Of a stretch of DNA of 64,000 nt, positions 26,076-34,474 are shown one piece after another (the first letter of the stretch is position 1; every line of letters begins with the position of its first letter). The stretch comes from Cryptosporangium sp044454545 (GTDB lineage Bacteria; Actinomycetota; Actinomycetes; Mycobacteriales; Cryptosporangiaceae). A program made the position numbers and the translations under genes. Location: NCBI RefSeq assembly GCF_044454545.1, contig NZ_JBITDV010000013.1, positions 248,001 to 312,000 on the forward strand, written 5' to 3'. The notes under the pieces were generated by a model. That model did not search any database, was not told the DNA's origin, and saw only the letters and a program-made list of their open reading frames with translations.

Positions 26076-27308
26076 TCAGCGGAAATTCGGCATGACCTGC
26101 TTGGCGTAGGTCTCGAGCTGGTACCGCTGCACTGCGTCCGAGTCGTCGAACGGCATCGACTGTCCCCAGGACTCCCAGATCAGCCAGTCGAGGTTGCCCC
26201 CGCCGTAGAGCGTCGACATGTCGGCGAGCTGCTCGTTGACCATCTCCGGCGTGCCGCACAGCAGCTGGCCCGCGTCGAGCATCCGCTGGGTGAGGGCACG
26301 CTCGTCGGCGAAGGTGAGGGGGCGCGCAGGTGGGTCGGAGTCGATCCGGTAGCCCTCGTTGAACCAGAACTTCTGGAAGATGTTCTGGTACCAGAACCCG
26401 GCGGTGTGAACAGCGAAGTCGAACGCCTCCTCGAACGTGTCGCCCAGCGCGATTTTCGCGACGACGCCGAACCGATCGCCGAGCTCGACGTCGTGGCCGG
26501 CCGCGCGGGCAGAGTCCCGGTAGGTCGTCGCGACCTGTCGGATCCGGTCCCGGCCGCCGGCCGCGACGTACAGCGTCCGGCCGTGCTTGCCCGAGTCGAT
26601 GACCGTCTGCTCCGAGCGGGTACTCGGAATGAAGATCTCCGGTCGGTCGAGGAGTTTCGGGGCGATGCCGATCCGGTGGATCGTCCCGTTCTCGTCGACG
26701 TCGCCGGGCACGCCGTACTCCCGGGTCCAGTCGGCGAGGGGCCAGTTCGGAATGCCCGTCGCGGGGAACGGCACCTGATAGTTGGGCCCGTCGTGACGGA
26801 ACGAGTCCTGAGCCCATGCGGTCTCGATGATCTCCAGGAACTCATCGAACTTCTGCCGATTCGCGGCCTCCGATTCCGGGGCGTGCGCGACCGCGCTCTC
26901 CGTCTGGGAAAGTGTCTGCACCCACCGGGTCTGGAAGCCGCGAGCGAAGGCGACGCCGAGCCGGCCGGGGAACATGTGGCTGAACAGTGCGAGATCCTCG
27001 GCGACGCGGATCGGGTCGTGGGAATTGACCACGATCGACATCGGAACGAACGTGATGTTCTCGGTCAACGCGGCCAGCTTGGCGTACATCAACAGGTTGT
27101 TCGGGATCGACTCGCCACCCTCGTATTGGAAGTGGTGCTCGGTGCTGCCGAATGCGTCGACGCCCAGCTCGTCCGCCCAGAGCGCGAGCTTCTCGTAGCC
27201 CGTCAGCATGCGCTGGAAGGCCTCGTTGTCGCGGGATACCGGACGTTTGGTCCGCCGTTCCTCCTCGGTCACCGGTATGGCCGAGCTGGTCATGAACATG
27301 GTTTTCAT
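26076..27308 (-). CDS. LLM-class flavin-dependent oxidoreductase (luciferase-like)
   Basis: A 410-residue TIM-barrel flavoprotein using FMNH2 or F420. Recognisable are the start strand AFGSTEHHFQ, the VVNSHDPIRVAEDLALFSHM helix, GRLGVAFARGF and the C-terminal LLCGTPEMVNEQLADM. Relatives oxidise alkanes, sulfonates or N-heterocycles; no substrate can be assigned. A MarR-type operator-like element lies directly before it (27337-27357). It resembles a site in front of the MarR gene at 31679, so control by that regulator is proposed. Confidence 0.88.
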   Translation of the reverse strand: MKTMFMTSSAIPVTEEERRTKRPVSRDNEAFQRMLTGYEKLALWADELGVDAFGSTEHHFQYEGGESIPNNLLMYAKLAALTENITFVPMSIVVNSHDPIRVAEDLALFSHMFPGRLGVAFARGFQTRWVQTLSQTESAVAHAPESEAANRQKFDEFLEIIETAWAQDSFRHDGPNYQVPFPATGIPNWPLADWTREYGVPGDVDENGTIHRIGIAPKLLDRPEIFIPSTRSEQTVIDSGKHGRTLYVAAGGRDRIRQVATTYRDSARAAGHDVELGDRFGVVAKIALGDTFEEAFDFAVHTAGFWYQNIFQKFWFNEGYRIDSDPPARPLTFADERALTQRMLDAGQLLCGTPEMVNEQLADMSTLYGGGNLDWLIWESWGQSMPFDDSDAVQRYQLETYAKQVMPNFR

Positions 27309-27336
27309 GTGAACTCCTTGCCGATCAAACTCCTAC

Positions 27337-27357
27337 AGCACTAAATATTATAGCGCT
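27337..27357. promoter_or_regulatory. MarR-type operator-like palindrome (site A)
   Basis: AGCACTA-AATATTA-TAGCGCT is an imperfect 21-base palindrome, strikingly AT-rich for this DNA. It lies 28 bases before the LLM start and runs into the stop codon of the MBL gene. It shares CTAAA..ATA.TAGCGCT with site B at 31632-31650, in front of a MarR gene. Confidence 0.6.
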
Positions 27358-28009
27358 AAAAGAAACGTGCGACGCTGGGCTCGAGCTCCTCGACCTGCGT
27401 GCCGGTCGGCGCCAAGGTGCGAAGGAGCTGGTAGTGCAGCTGCTGGTGGACGGCGGCCAGGCCGGCCTGGTGGATCGGGACGACCACGGCCGGAGCGACC
27501 TCGCGCAGGTAGTCGATGGCTTCGCCGAGCTTCATCCACGGCCCACCGGTCGGGAGCAGCAGCACGCGCACCGGCTGGAGCGGGCGGGTCAGCGAGTCGC
27601 CGGGGTGAAAGGCGAGGTCGTCGAGCTGGTAGCAGTTGTTGGGAACGTTGGGCAGCAACGAGTGCACGCTGGCGTGGTCGGTGGTGAGCACCGTGACTGC
27701 GCTGCCGCCCAGCTCGATGCTCTCGCCGTTGCCCGGGGCGTGGTGAGCGAGGTTTCCCAGATCGTCGTGCGCGGCGGTCTGCGCATCGACGATGAGTCGG
27801 GCCGAGGGATTGGCCGCCATCAGGGCGGGGAGTCGCTCCAGGTCGACGTGGTCGGGATGCGCGTGGGTCACGAGGACGGCGTCGAGCTCGCGTGCGTTCT
27901 CGAAGCCCACCGAATAGGTGCCGGGGTCGACCAGAACGCGGACGTGCGTGTCCCCGTGGTCGACGTCGAGCAGAACGCAGGCGTGACCGAGGTGGGTGAT
28001 GCCGATCAT
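27356..28009 (-). CDS. MBL-fold metal-dependent hydrolase (UPF0173-like)
   Basis: A 217-residue metallo-beta-lactamase-fold protein. The metal signature is VTHAHPDHVDL, with the first strand as ITHLGHACVLLDVD and a later TTDHASVHS. This small UPF0173/YtkL-like branch hydrolyses unknown esters or lactones. The start overlaps the PucR-like gene stop by four bases, and the stop abuts operator site A. It may belong to the aromatic catabolic island as a lactonase, but this is inference. Confidence 0.85.
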   Translation of the reverse strand: MIGITHLGHACVLLDVDHGDTHVRVLVDPGTYSVGFENARELDAVLVTHAHPDHVDLERLPALMAANPSARLIVDAQTAAHDDLGNLAHHAPGNGESIELGGSAVTVLTTDHASVHSLLPNVPNNCYQLDDLAFHPGDSLTRPLQPVRVLLLPTGGPWMKLGEAIDYLREVAPAVVVPIHQAGLAAVHQQLHYQLLRTLAPTGTQVEELEPSVARFF

Positions 28010-29169
28010 GGGTTGTCCTTACGGGGGAGGGACTCGACGATCTTCACGGCGACGTGTGCACCGAGCCGGTCGTCGGGGTCGGTGAGGTCGAGCCCGGTCA
28101 GCGATTCGATGCGCTGAATCCGGTAGGCGACGGTGTTGACGTGGACGCGTAGCACCCGCGCGGTCTGCTTGGGACTTCCGTTCTGGGCGAGGTAGGTCGA
28201 CAGCGTGCGGATCAGGTCGGGTCTGTGCAGCGCGTCGTAGTCGAGCAGCGTTCCGAGGACGCCCTCGGCGTAGGAACGCAGGTGATGGAGGTCTTCGGCG
28301 CGCAGGAGAAGCCGGAAGATCCCCAAGTCCTGGTACCGGATCGTCTGGCCGCGGCGGCCGAGGCGGATACCGAGCTCCGCCGCGTACTGAGCCTGCCGGA
28401 GTGCGGCCGGTACCTGCTCCGGCAGGGCGGGCTCGCTCAGGCCAACGGTGATCCGGCGAACGCGGAAGGGGTCGAGCGGATCGGGTGCCCCGGGGGCACT
28501 CCGCTCCGGCAGCGCGATGACCAGGTCGGTGCCACGCCGGACCGAGGGCAGTGGCGCGGTGGCGGGCATCCCTCCGGTGGCGCCCCGCGCAACGGCGATC
28601 CGGAGTCGTCCGGAGTCGGAAAGATCGAGGGAACGGGCTTGGCCGCGAGCGTCGGTGCGGCTCTCGAAATGGCCGCTGATGAGCGAGTCGAGGATCGCCG
28701 ACCGGTAGTGCCTCCGCGCGTCTTCGCCGGGCCCGGGCGGTGGGAGGGCGAGCCCGACCATCCGTGCGAGGTAGCTGACCGCCACCAGGTCGAGCTCGCT
28801 CGCCGGCGAGGCGTCCACGACGATCAGGAAGCCGCGCAGCTGGCCGGCCGTGAGGGCCGGGGCCACGAGCCAGTTCCCGGGTGCCGTCGCGGAGGGCCGG
28901 GGGAGAAGCGCGGGTTTGTGCTCTGCGGCGATGGCACGCAGTAACTCGGGCGCTCGCTCGGCGGCGTCGTGCCAGCTGCGCAGGTTGCCGGGCGGTGTGC
29001 CCTCGGCTACGGCGACGGGTGCGAAGGAGGGGTCGAGCAGGACGACGGACCGTCCGGACGCCTCCGCGATCGCGAGGGTGAGGTCGGTCGGTCCGGCGTC
29101 CTGGGCCACCGCCGCGGCGACCTGGTCGCAGAGAGAAATCGTATTCAAGAGCGACCTGGCTGCGTACAC
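28006..29169 (-). CDS. PucR/CdaR-type transcriptional regulator
   Basis: A regulator of about 387 residues (if started at GTG 29169) with a GAF-like middle (VLLDPSFAPVAVAEGTPPG) and the C-terminal CdaR/PucR helix-turn-helix: LIRTLSTYLAQNGSPKQTAR, then LRVHVNTVAYRIQRIESLTG. Such proteins activate catabolic operons in response to substrate. The start is uncertain: GGGAGG lies only four bases before the GTG, while an upstream ATG would add an unconvincing Arg-rich extension. It overlaps the MBL gene by four bases. It is a candidate controller of the aromatic island. Confidence 0.8.
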   Translation of the reverse strand: MYAARSLLNTISLCDQVAAAVAQDAGPTDLTLAIAEASGRSVVLLDPSFAPVAVAEGTPPGNLRSWHDAAERAPELLRAIAAEHKPALLPRPSATAPGNWLVAPALTAGQLRGFLIVVDASPASELDLVAVSYLARMVGLALPPPGPGEDARRHYRSAILDSLISGHFESRTDARGQARSLDLSDSGRLRIAVARGATGGMPATAPLPSVRRGTDLVIALPERSAPGAPDPLDPFRVRRITVGLSEPALPEQVPAALRQAQYAAELGIRLGRRGQTIRYQDLGIFRLLLRAEDLHHLRSYAEGVLGTLLDYDALHRPDLIRTLSTYLAQNGSPKQTARVLRVHVNTVAYRIQRIESLTGLDLTDPDDRLGAHVAVKIVESLPRKDNP

Positions 29170-29342
29170 GGAGCCTCCCGCGCGCCGGAGAATCAGACCG
29201 TCAGTCTCGGCAGCTGCCTTGTCACAAGCCAGAAATGTTCGCGAAACGTCTCGGCTGCGACCGCCGGAGGGCTTCCCTTTACCGAATCCGACATGCGGCC
29301 GTGCTTCTGGCTCCGATTCCCTCGGCGCGGGGTGTCGGTCTG

Positions 29343-29639
29343 CTACGTCTCGTCGACGCCCACCGTCATGAGTAGCGGCCCGCTTGCGGCCCGCTGTCGC
29401 TGTTCCCGCAGAAGTTGGTACTCCGGCGAGTCGTACCAGGCGTGTGCCCGCTCGGCGTCGGGAAATCGGAGGACGACGACGCGCTTGGGTGTTGCGTCGC
29501 CTTCCCACAACTCCGAGAAGCCGCCCCGCGCGAGGTATTCACCCCCGTACGCGGCGACGATCGCCGGCGCGTGCGCAACGTAGTCGGCGAACGCCTCGCC
29601 ATCGGTGACTTCGAAGTTGGCCAGCACGTAGACGGTCAT
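29343..29639 (-). CDS. DUF1330 family protein
   Basis: A 98-residue ferredoxin-like barrel protein of the DUF1330 family: VYVLANFEVTDGEAFADY, then YGGEYLARGG and VVVLRFPDAERAHAWYDSPEY. Members are dimeric, of unknown function, and commonly sit in catabolic operons. Its start overlaps the stop of the quinone-oxidoreductase-like gene by four bases. The 173-base gap to the PucR gene shows no further reading frame of interest. Confidence 0.85.
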   Translation of the reverse strand: MTVYVLANFEVTDGEAFADYVAHAPAIVAAYGGEYLARGGFSELWEGDATPKRVVVLRFPDAERAHAWYDSPEYQLLREQRQRAASGPLLMTVGVDET

Positions 29640-30634
29640 GCGCGCCCCTCGTCGTCGAACCGGAGAATGATTTTTCCGAAATGCCGGCCGGACTCCATCC
29701 GCTCGTGCGCGGAGACGACGTCGTCGAACGCGAAAGTGGAGTCGATGACCGGCCGCCACGGCTTGTCGTCGAGCCAGTCGAGCAACTGGTCGAACTCCTC
29801 GCCGGTACCGAGAGTGGTGCCCTGGATCGACCGCTGGCTGAAGAAGAAGTCGCGGAGGTCGAACGAGGCCACCGCTCCGACCGGCGCCCCGAACAGCACG
29901 AGCCGTCCACCGGGCCGGACGCAGCGGAGCGACGCCGCAGTGTCCCGGCCGACGGTGTCGATGACGAGGTCGGCGCCCGTGCCGGAGGGGGTGAGCGCCC
30001 GGATCTGGTCGGTCCAGTCCGGATCCCTGTACAGGACGCCGGCGTCCGCCCCCAGTTCCTCCATCGCTCGGGCGATCTTGTCCCGGCTGGACGAGGTGAC
30101 GAGAACGCGCGCGCCGGCGGCCGCGGCCATCGCGATCACGAACGTCGCGATGCCCCCGCCGGACCCGAGCATGACGACCGTCTCGCCCTTCGTGAGCGCA
30201 CCCTGGGTGAACAGCCCCCGGTAGACGGTCAGCCCGCCGGTAGGGAGTGCGGCGGCCTGAGCCCAGGTCCAGCCGGGCGGTTTCGGTCGCAGGTTCTCCT
30301 CGGGAAGTGCGATGAGCTCGGCGTAGGTGCCCTGCGTCCGGTCGCCCAGGATGCTCCACTCCGGCCCGGGGGCTGCGGGATTCGGCCCCCAGCGCAGCGA
30401 CGGCTGGATGATGACCTCCTCGCCGGTGTCGCATCGGACGCCGGCGCCGTCGACCCCGGGGATCAGCGGCAGCGGCATGCCGAGACCGGATCGCCGGAGC
30501 AGGACGTCGTGGTAGTTCAGCGCTGCTGCGCGCAACCGGACGAGTACCTCTCCGGCGCCCGGAACCGGGTCGGGTACCTCCTGGATGCCGAGCGCGTCGG
30601 GGTCGCCGTGCTCTCCGATCACCGCTGCTCGCAT
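29636..30634 (-). CDS. zinc-type alcohol dehydrogenase / quinone oxidoreductase family (MDR)
   Basis: A 332-residue medium-chain reductase. The N-terminal GroES-like domain has LRAAALNYHDVLLRRSG and PLIPGVDGAGV. The cofactor domain has VMLGSGGGIATFVIAMAAAAGARVLVTSSS and VIDTVGRDT. The structural-zinc cysteines are absent, as in quinone or enoyl reductases of this superfamily. It is operonic with DUF1330 downstream and lies 16 bases after the Lrp-type gene. The substrate is unknown. Confidence 0.88.
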   Translation of the reverse strand: MRAAVIGEHGDPDALGIQEVPDPVPGAGEVLVRLRAAALNYHDVLLRRSGLGMPLPLIPGVDGAGVRCDTGEEVIIQPSLRWGPNPAAPGPEWSILGDRTQGTYAELIALPEENLRPKPPGWTWAQAAALPTGGLTVYRGLFTQGALTKGETVVMLGSGGGIATFVIAMAAAAGARVLVTSSSRDKIARAMEELGADAGVLYRDPDWTDQIRALTPSGTGADLVIDTVGRDTAASLRCVRPGGRLVLFGAPVGAVASFDLRDFFFSQRSIQGTTLGTGEEFDQLLDWLDDKPWRPVIDSTFAFDDVVSAHERMESGRHFGKIILRFDDEGRA

Positions 30635-30650
30635 GGGTCAGCCTCCTCGT

Positions 30651-31589
30651 TCACAGGATCTTGAGGTTTTCGAGGACAGGTGCGGTCTCGATCCGGTGAA
30701 TCGCCGGCAGCGCCGGCACCCGACCCGACAGGTAGCCGAAGAGCGACGACGAGTCGGGGACCATCACGACCGCGTAGATGTTGGTCGAGCCGGTCGTTGC
30801 GGCGGCGAAGACGACCTCGGGATGCTGTGCCAGCGCCTCGCCCACGGCGACCATGTGGTCCGGAGCAACGGACAGCCACAGCATGGTCTGGCTCGTCATG
30901 CCGAGATCCCGGAAGTCGAGGCGGACGTAGAAGTAGAGGACTCCGCTCGACCGGAGCTCGGTCAGGCGCCGTCGCAGCGTCGCCGTCGAGTGGCCGGTGG
31001 CCGCGGCGAGTGCCGCGAGGTCCGTCCGCCCGTCCCGGCGTAGCAGGCCGATCAGGCGCAGATCGTCCTCGCTGAGGTCCATGTGCCGCTCCGGGCCGGC
31101 TTCCGGCCGCAGCTGATCCACCTGCTCGGCGGTGAGCGCGTCGAGGAAGCTCTGCGACTCGCCTTGGAAGATGTGCAGCAGGCTGTTCGCGCTGACCTCG
31201 AGCACCTGTGGTGTGCGCGGCAGCCGATCCAGCAGCAGCGGCTCGCCGCCGTCGTGAGGAGCGCGGACGGTCGCGACGATCTCGGTTCCGCCCGAGATCA
31301 CCTTCACCCAGGAGGTGTCGGCCCGGCGAGCGAGCGCATCGCCGATTTCGCGGGCCCCGGGTAAGGCACAGCGAACGCGGACGAACCACAGGGTCTCGCC
31401 GACGCGCTGGGAGTCGGTCCGGCACGTCACCTTCACTCGATTGGTCGCCCGGAGCCGGGCGTACCGCCGGGCGATGGTCCGGTCGGACACGTCGAGAACT
31501 TCGGCGATGCGGTTGAAGGGCGCGCGGCCGTCGATCTGGAGCGCATGGAGGAGTTTGAGGTCGAGCTCGTCGTAGAGGGCACTCCTCAC
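30651..31589 (-). CDS. Lrp/AsnC-type regulator with two tandem modules
   Basis: A 312-residue regulator twice the usual length. The first helix-turn-helix is LDLKLLHALQIDGRAPFNRI with the VSDRTIARRYARLRA helix; the second is LRLIGLLRRDGRTDLAALAA with ATLRRRLTELR. Each is followed by an effector (RAM-like) region. It starts with GTG at 31589. It is divergent from a MarR gene and heads the operon with the MDR oxidoreductase and DUF1330. Duplicated-HTH AsnC proteins occur in actinobacteria; the ligand is unknown. Confidence 0.85.
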   Translation of the reverse strand: MRSALYDELDLKLLHALQIDGRAPFNRIAEVLDVSDRTIARRYARLRATNRVKVTCRTDSQRVGETLWFVRVRCALPGAREIGDALARRADTSWVKVISGGTEIVATVRAPHDGGEPLLLDRLPRTPQVLEVSANSLLHIFQGESQSFLDALTAEQVDQLRPEAGPERHMDLSEDDLRLIGLLRRDGRTDLAALAAATGHSTATLRRRLTELRSSGVLYFYVRLDFRDLGMTSQTMLWLSVAPDHMVAVGEALAQHPEVVFAAATTGSTNIYAVVMVPDSSSLFGYLSGRVPALPAIHRIETAPVLENLKIL

Positions 31590-31631
31590 GGCGACTCCTT
31601 CAACGGATGCTAATCTTGGTAAAATATTTGA

Positions 31632-31650
31632 CGCTAAAATATATAGCGCT
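31632..31650. promoter_or_regulatory. MarR-type operator-like palindrome (site B)
   Basis: CGCTA-AAATATA-TAGCG extends to TAGCGCT, about 30 bases before the MarR start at 31679 and in the shared gap with the Lrp gene. It matches site A (27337-27357) in CTAAA, the AT core and TAGCGCT. An upstream TTGGTAAAATATTTGAC adds a further AT-rich half-site-like stretch. Confidence 0.6.
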
Positions 31651-31678
31651 GATGCAGCGTAGATGCTGGGGAGGTGTG

Positions 31679-32191
31679 ATGCCAGATCCGTTGCCGGACC
31701 GGGTCGAGGAGATCCTGGCCTACCTTCGGGAAGTGGAGCCGGGACGCGACCTACTGGCCAAGGCGGTGGCGATGCGCCTGCGCCGGGCGGCCCACTACGT
31801 CAACACCGAGATCCGGCGCCGCCTCACACCGCTGCAGATGGATCTGTGGGAGATGGAGCTGCTGTCCACGCTGCTGCGGGAGGGCGGACGTGTCCCGATC
31901 GGCACGCTGCAGGACGTCGCTCAGCTCACCCCGGGTGCGATCACCAACCGCATCACACGGCTGGAACGCGTCGGCCACGTGGCTCGCACCATCGATCCGG
32001 ACGACCGGCGCCAAGTGATCGTCAGCTTGACCGAGGGCGGGCGTACCCACGCCGGGGAGGTCATCGAGGCCAACGACCAGGCGCAGCGGGCGACCCTGGA
32101 CCGGATGGATCCGGCCATCCTCCTGCGTCTGGCCGACGACCTCAGGACGTTTCTCGTCGCCGTGGAAGTGCCGCGCCGGGGCGGCTCATGA
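31679..32191 (+). CDS. MarR family transcriptional regulator (copy 1)
   Basis: A 170-residue winged-helix repressor. DNA-binding region: LLSTLLREGGRVPIGTLQDV, then TPGAITNRITRLERVGHVAR and the wing DPDDRRQVIVSLTEGG. ATG at 31679 follows GGGGAGGTG; an earlier start at 31607 would run through operator site B and is rejected. It faces, three bases away, a paralogous MarR gene on the other strand. Self-regulation and control of the LLM gene through sites A and B is the favoured model. Confidence 0.92.
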   Translation: MPDPLPDRVEEILAYLREVEPGRDLLAKAVAMRLRRAAHYVNTEIRRRLTPLQMDLWEMELLSTLLREGGRVPIGTLQDVAQLTPGAITNRITRLERVGHVARTIDPDDRRQVIVSLTEGGRTHAGEVIEANDQAQRATLDRMDPAILLRLADDLRTFLVAVEVPRRGGS

Positions 32192-32193
32192 CC

Positions 32194-32700
32194 TCACGAC
32201 CAGGGATCAGGGCCCTCGACCGCGATCAGGAACGTCCGCAGATCGTCCGCGAGCCGATCCAGGATCGCGGGATCGACCTGTTCCAGCGTGGCGCGCTGGG
32301 CGTGGTCGTTGGCGTCGATGACCTTCGCGGCGTGGGTGCGCCCCTCGTCGGTGAGCGTCACGATGATCTGCCTGCGGTCGTCCAGGTCGATCCCGCGGGT
32401 GACGTGGCCGGCGCGTTCGAGCCGTGTGATGCGGTGAGTGATCGCACCGGGGGTGAGCTGAGCGGCGTCCTGTAGCTGGCTGACCGGAAGGGATCCGCCT
32501 TTGCGCAGCAGCGTGGACAGCAGCTCCAGCTCCCAGACCTCGATGTCGGCGTCGGCGAGTTCGCGGCGAATCTTCGTGTCGACGTAGTGGGCCGCCCGGC
32601 GCAGGCGCATCGCCACCGCCTTGGCCTGCAGGTCACGGCTCGGATCGAGGGTTTTGAGATACGCGAGGATGGGATCGATCCGGTCGGGCTCCTGCGACAT
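32194..32700 (-). CDS. MarR family transcriptional regulator (copy 2)
   Basis: A 168-residue paralog of the convergent MarR protein, sharing AKAVAMRLRRAAHYV, LTPGAITHRITRLERAGHV and THAAKVIDANDHAQRATL almost unchanged. The two genes are tail to tail, three bases apart, which is unusual for a duplication and implies inversion of one copy. Its own upstream gap (32701-32837) is divergent from the reductase at 32838 and shows no copy of the TAGCGCT operator, so its targets may differ. Confidence 0.92.
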   Translation of the reverse strand: MSQEPDRIDPILAYLKTLDPSRDLQAKAVAMRLRRAAHYVDTKIRRELADADIEVWELELLSTLLRKGGSLPVSQLQDAAQLTPGAITHRITRLERAGHVTRGIDLDDRRQIIVTLTDEGRTHAAKVIDANDHAQRATLEQVDPAILDRLADDLRTFLIAVEGPDPWS

Positions 32701-32837
32701 GCGTGGAACTTAGCAGCGCTGCCCGAGTGATCATGCTGGAGCCGCCAACCGCGCCCGTCGGCCGGTCGCGCCCCTTTTTCCGGCGTCGCGGTGTCTTCCC
32801 CAGTGCTAGCCGACAGCACGACGGAGGAGAACCCGGT

Positions 32838-33428
32838 ATGGGAACGATCGTGATCGCGACGAACTCCACGCTCGACGGAGTCGTTCAGGACCCGGACGGT
32901 AAGGAAGGTTTCCGCCTCGGCGGCTGGTTCGACCGGTTCGGAGGCGACGACCTGCCGACGTGGGCCGCGCTCGAGACCGACGAGGCGCTGAACGCCGAAG
33001 CGCTGTTGCTGGGCCGGCGCACCGACGCCTGGTTCGCCACGCGGTGGTCGTCCCGGAGCGGCGTGTGGGCGGACCGGCTCAACAGCATGCCGAAGTACGT
33101 CGTGTCCTCGACCCTCGAACAGCCCGCCTGGAAAAACGGCACAGTCCTGCGGGGTGACGTCGCCGAGGAGGTGTCGGCGCTCAAGCGGCGCGTCGACGGC
33201 GAGATTCTCGTCTACGCCAGCTACCAGCTCGGACGAGCGCTTCTCGAACACGACCTGGTGGACGAGGTGCGGCTCGTCGTCTTCCCGGTCGTCCTCGGAG
33301 CCGGTGAACGCCTCTTCGGAGAGACCAGCGATCCGAAACCGCTGCGACTGGTCGAGTCCCGTCCGCTCGGGGCCGGCCTCACCTACGTCACGTACCGGCC
33401 GGTGGCCGCGCCGGAGGAGCGACGGTGA
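32838..33428 (+). CDS. dihydrofolate reductase family protein (RibD C-terminal fold)
   Basis: A 196-residue DHFR/RibD-C-like reductase: IVIATNSTLDGVVQDPDGKE, then LLLGRRTDAWFA, YVVSSTLEQPAWKNG and VDEVRLVVFPVVLGAGERLF. These stand-alone proteins are common in actinobacteria as NADPH-dependent reductases of unknown substrate. The start at 32838 follows GGAGGAGAA. It is divergent from MarR copy 2, which may control it. The next reading frame begins inside its stop codon but is decayed. Confidence 0.88.
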   Translation: MGTIVIATNSTLDGVVQDPDGKEGFRLGGWFDRFGGDDLPTWAALETDEALNAEALLLGRRTDAWFATRWSSRSGVWADRLNSMPKYVVSSTLEQPAWKNGTVLRGDVAEEVSALKRRVDGEILVYASYQLGRALLEHDLVDEVRLVVFPVVLGAGERLFGETSDPKPLRLVESRPLGAGLTYVTYRPVAAPEERR

Positions 33429-33540
33429 CCCTCGACGAATTCACCGGCCGCGTCGCGATCACCGACGTTCTGCACGGCTACGCCCGCCTCGTCGAGGAGC
33501 GAGAGTTCGCTGCCGTCGCCGAGCTGGAACGTGCACCGGA
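33425..33540 (+). pseudogene. SnoaL-like gene, 5-prime fragment
   Basis: A GTG overlapping the reductase stop opens a frame reading FTGRVAITDVLHGYARLVEE, typical of the first helix of SnoaL/NTF2-like proteins. Homology ends after about 37 codons, where it runs into DNA that is coding on the other strand. A truncated, translationally coupled remnant. Confidence 0.45.
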
Positions 33541-33604
33541 GCACGTCGGGCAGGCGTCCGGGCCGACCACACCTGCCACGTGGGGTCGGCACGCGGTCCG
33601 GCCG

Positions 33605-33895
33605 CTAGCGCCGGAGTTGCCGCCGGGCGCGTTCGAATTCCACTGCGAGCAACAGCCCGGCGAGCCGGTCGGACCCGGCCGGTACCTCACCGATGGTTTC
33701 GAAGACCTTGTCGAGTCGCTGGTAGAGGCTCTGCCGTTGGAGACGCAGCGCCGCGGCGGTGTCGGTCTTGCTTCCCAGGTGCCGGAAGTACGTCGAGAGC
33801 GTCTCGAGTAGTACGGCCTGCTTGGCCGAGGTCAGGTTGCGGAGGTCGCCGAGGTGTTCGTCGATGAATCCGGTGATCACCTCGTCCGCCGGCAA
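33605..33895 (-). pseudogene. PucR/CdaR-type regulator, C-terminal fragment
   Basis: The reverse strand reads ETLSTYFRHLGSKTDTAAAL, then LQRQSLYQRLDKVFETIG, the C-terminal helix-turn-helix of a PucR-like regulator, ending at a natural-looking stop. The N-terminal two thirds are missing. At 33895 it abuts a deacetylase fragment on the opposite strand. Only the end of the gene survives. Confidence 0.55.
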
Positions 33896-34440
33896 CGACA
33901 GCCACCACGGCTACCTGCACGAACCCATGCAGGGCATCGACCGCGACACCGAAGCCGGCTTCCTGGACCGCGGGCTGAAGGCGCTGTCCGGCGTCGTCCC
34001 CGTCGGCTACCGGGCGCCCTGGTGGGAGCTGAACTGGGACAGCCCGGCCCTGCTGGCCGAGCGCGGCTTCCACTACGACTCCAGCCTGCTCGACGGCGAC
34101 GCGCCCTACCGCTTCGTCATCGAACCCGGCTCGTCCGAAACGCTCGTCGAGATCCCGGTGGAATGGGCCCTGGACGACTGGGAGCAGTACGCGTTCCACC
34201 CCGGCTGGACCGGCAGCGGGGTGATCGAGAGCCCGGCCAAGGCCGGCGAGATGTGGCTGCTGGAAGCACAGGCCCGGCACGCGCAGGGCGGATGTTTCGT
34301 GCTGACCAACCATCCCTTCCTCTCCGGCCGCCCGTCCCGCGCGGTCGCGCTCGAGCGGCTGATCGAACAGGTCAAATCCCTGCCCGGCATGTGGGTGACC
34401 ACGCTGGCCGACATCGCCGCCCGCGCTTCGCCAGACGGAC
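33893..34440 (+). pseudogene. polysaccharide deacetylase, 3-prime fragment
   Basis: About 180 codons of a NodB-type deacetylase C-terminal half: SHHGYLHEP (metal-site His pair), VPVGYRAPWWELN, YDSSLLDGDAPYRF and GMWVTTLADIAARA. The N-terminal catalytic Asp segment is missing. It reads straight on into the creatinase remnant without a stop. Deacetylase and creatinase genes next to a PucR gene suggest a lost creatine/allantoin-type catabolic locus. Confidence 0.6.
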
Positions 34441-34474
34441 GGCGAACCAGCTGTCGAGCGCGAACCGCATCGCA

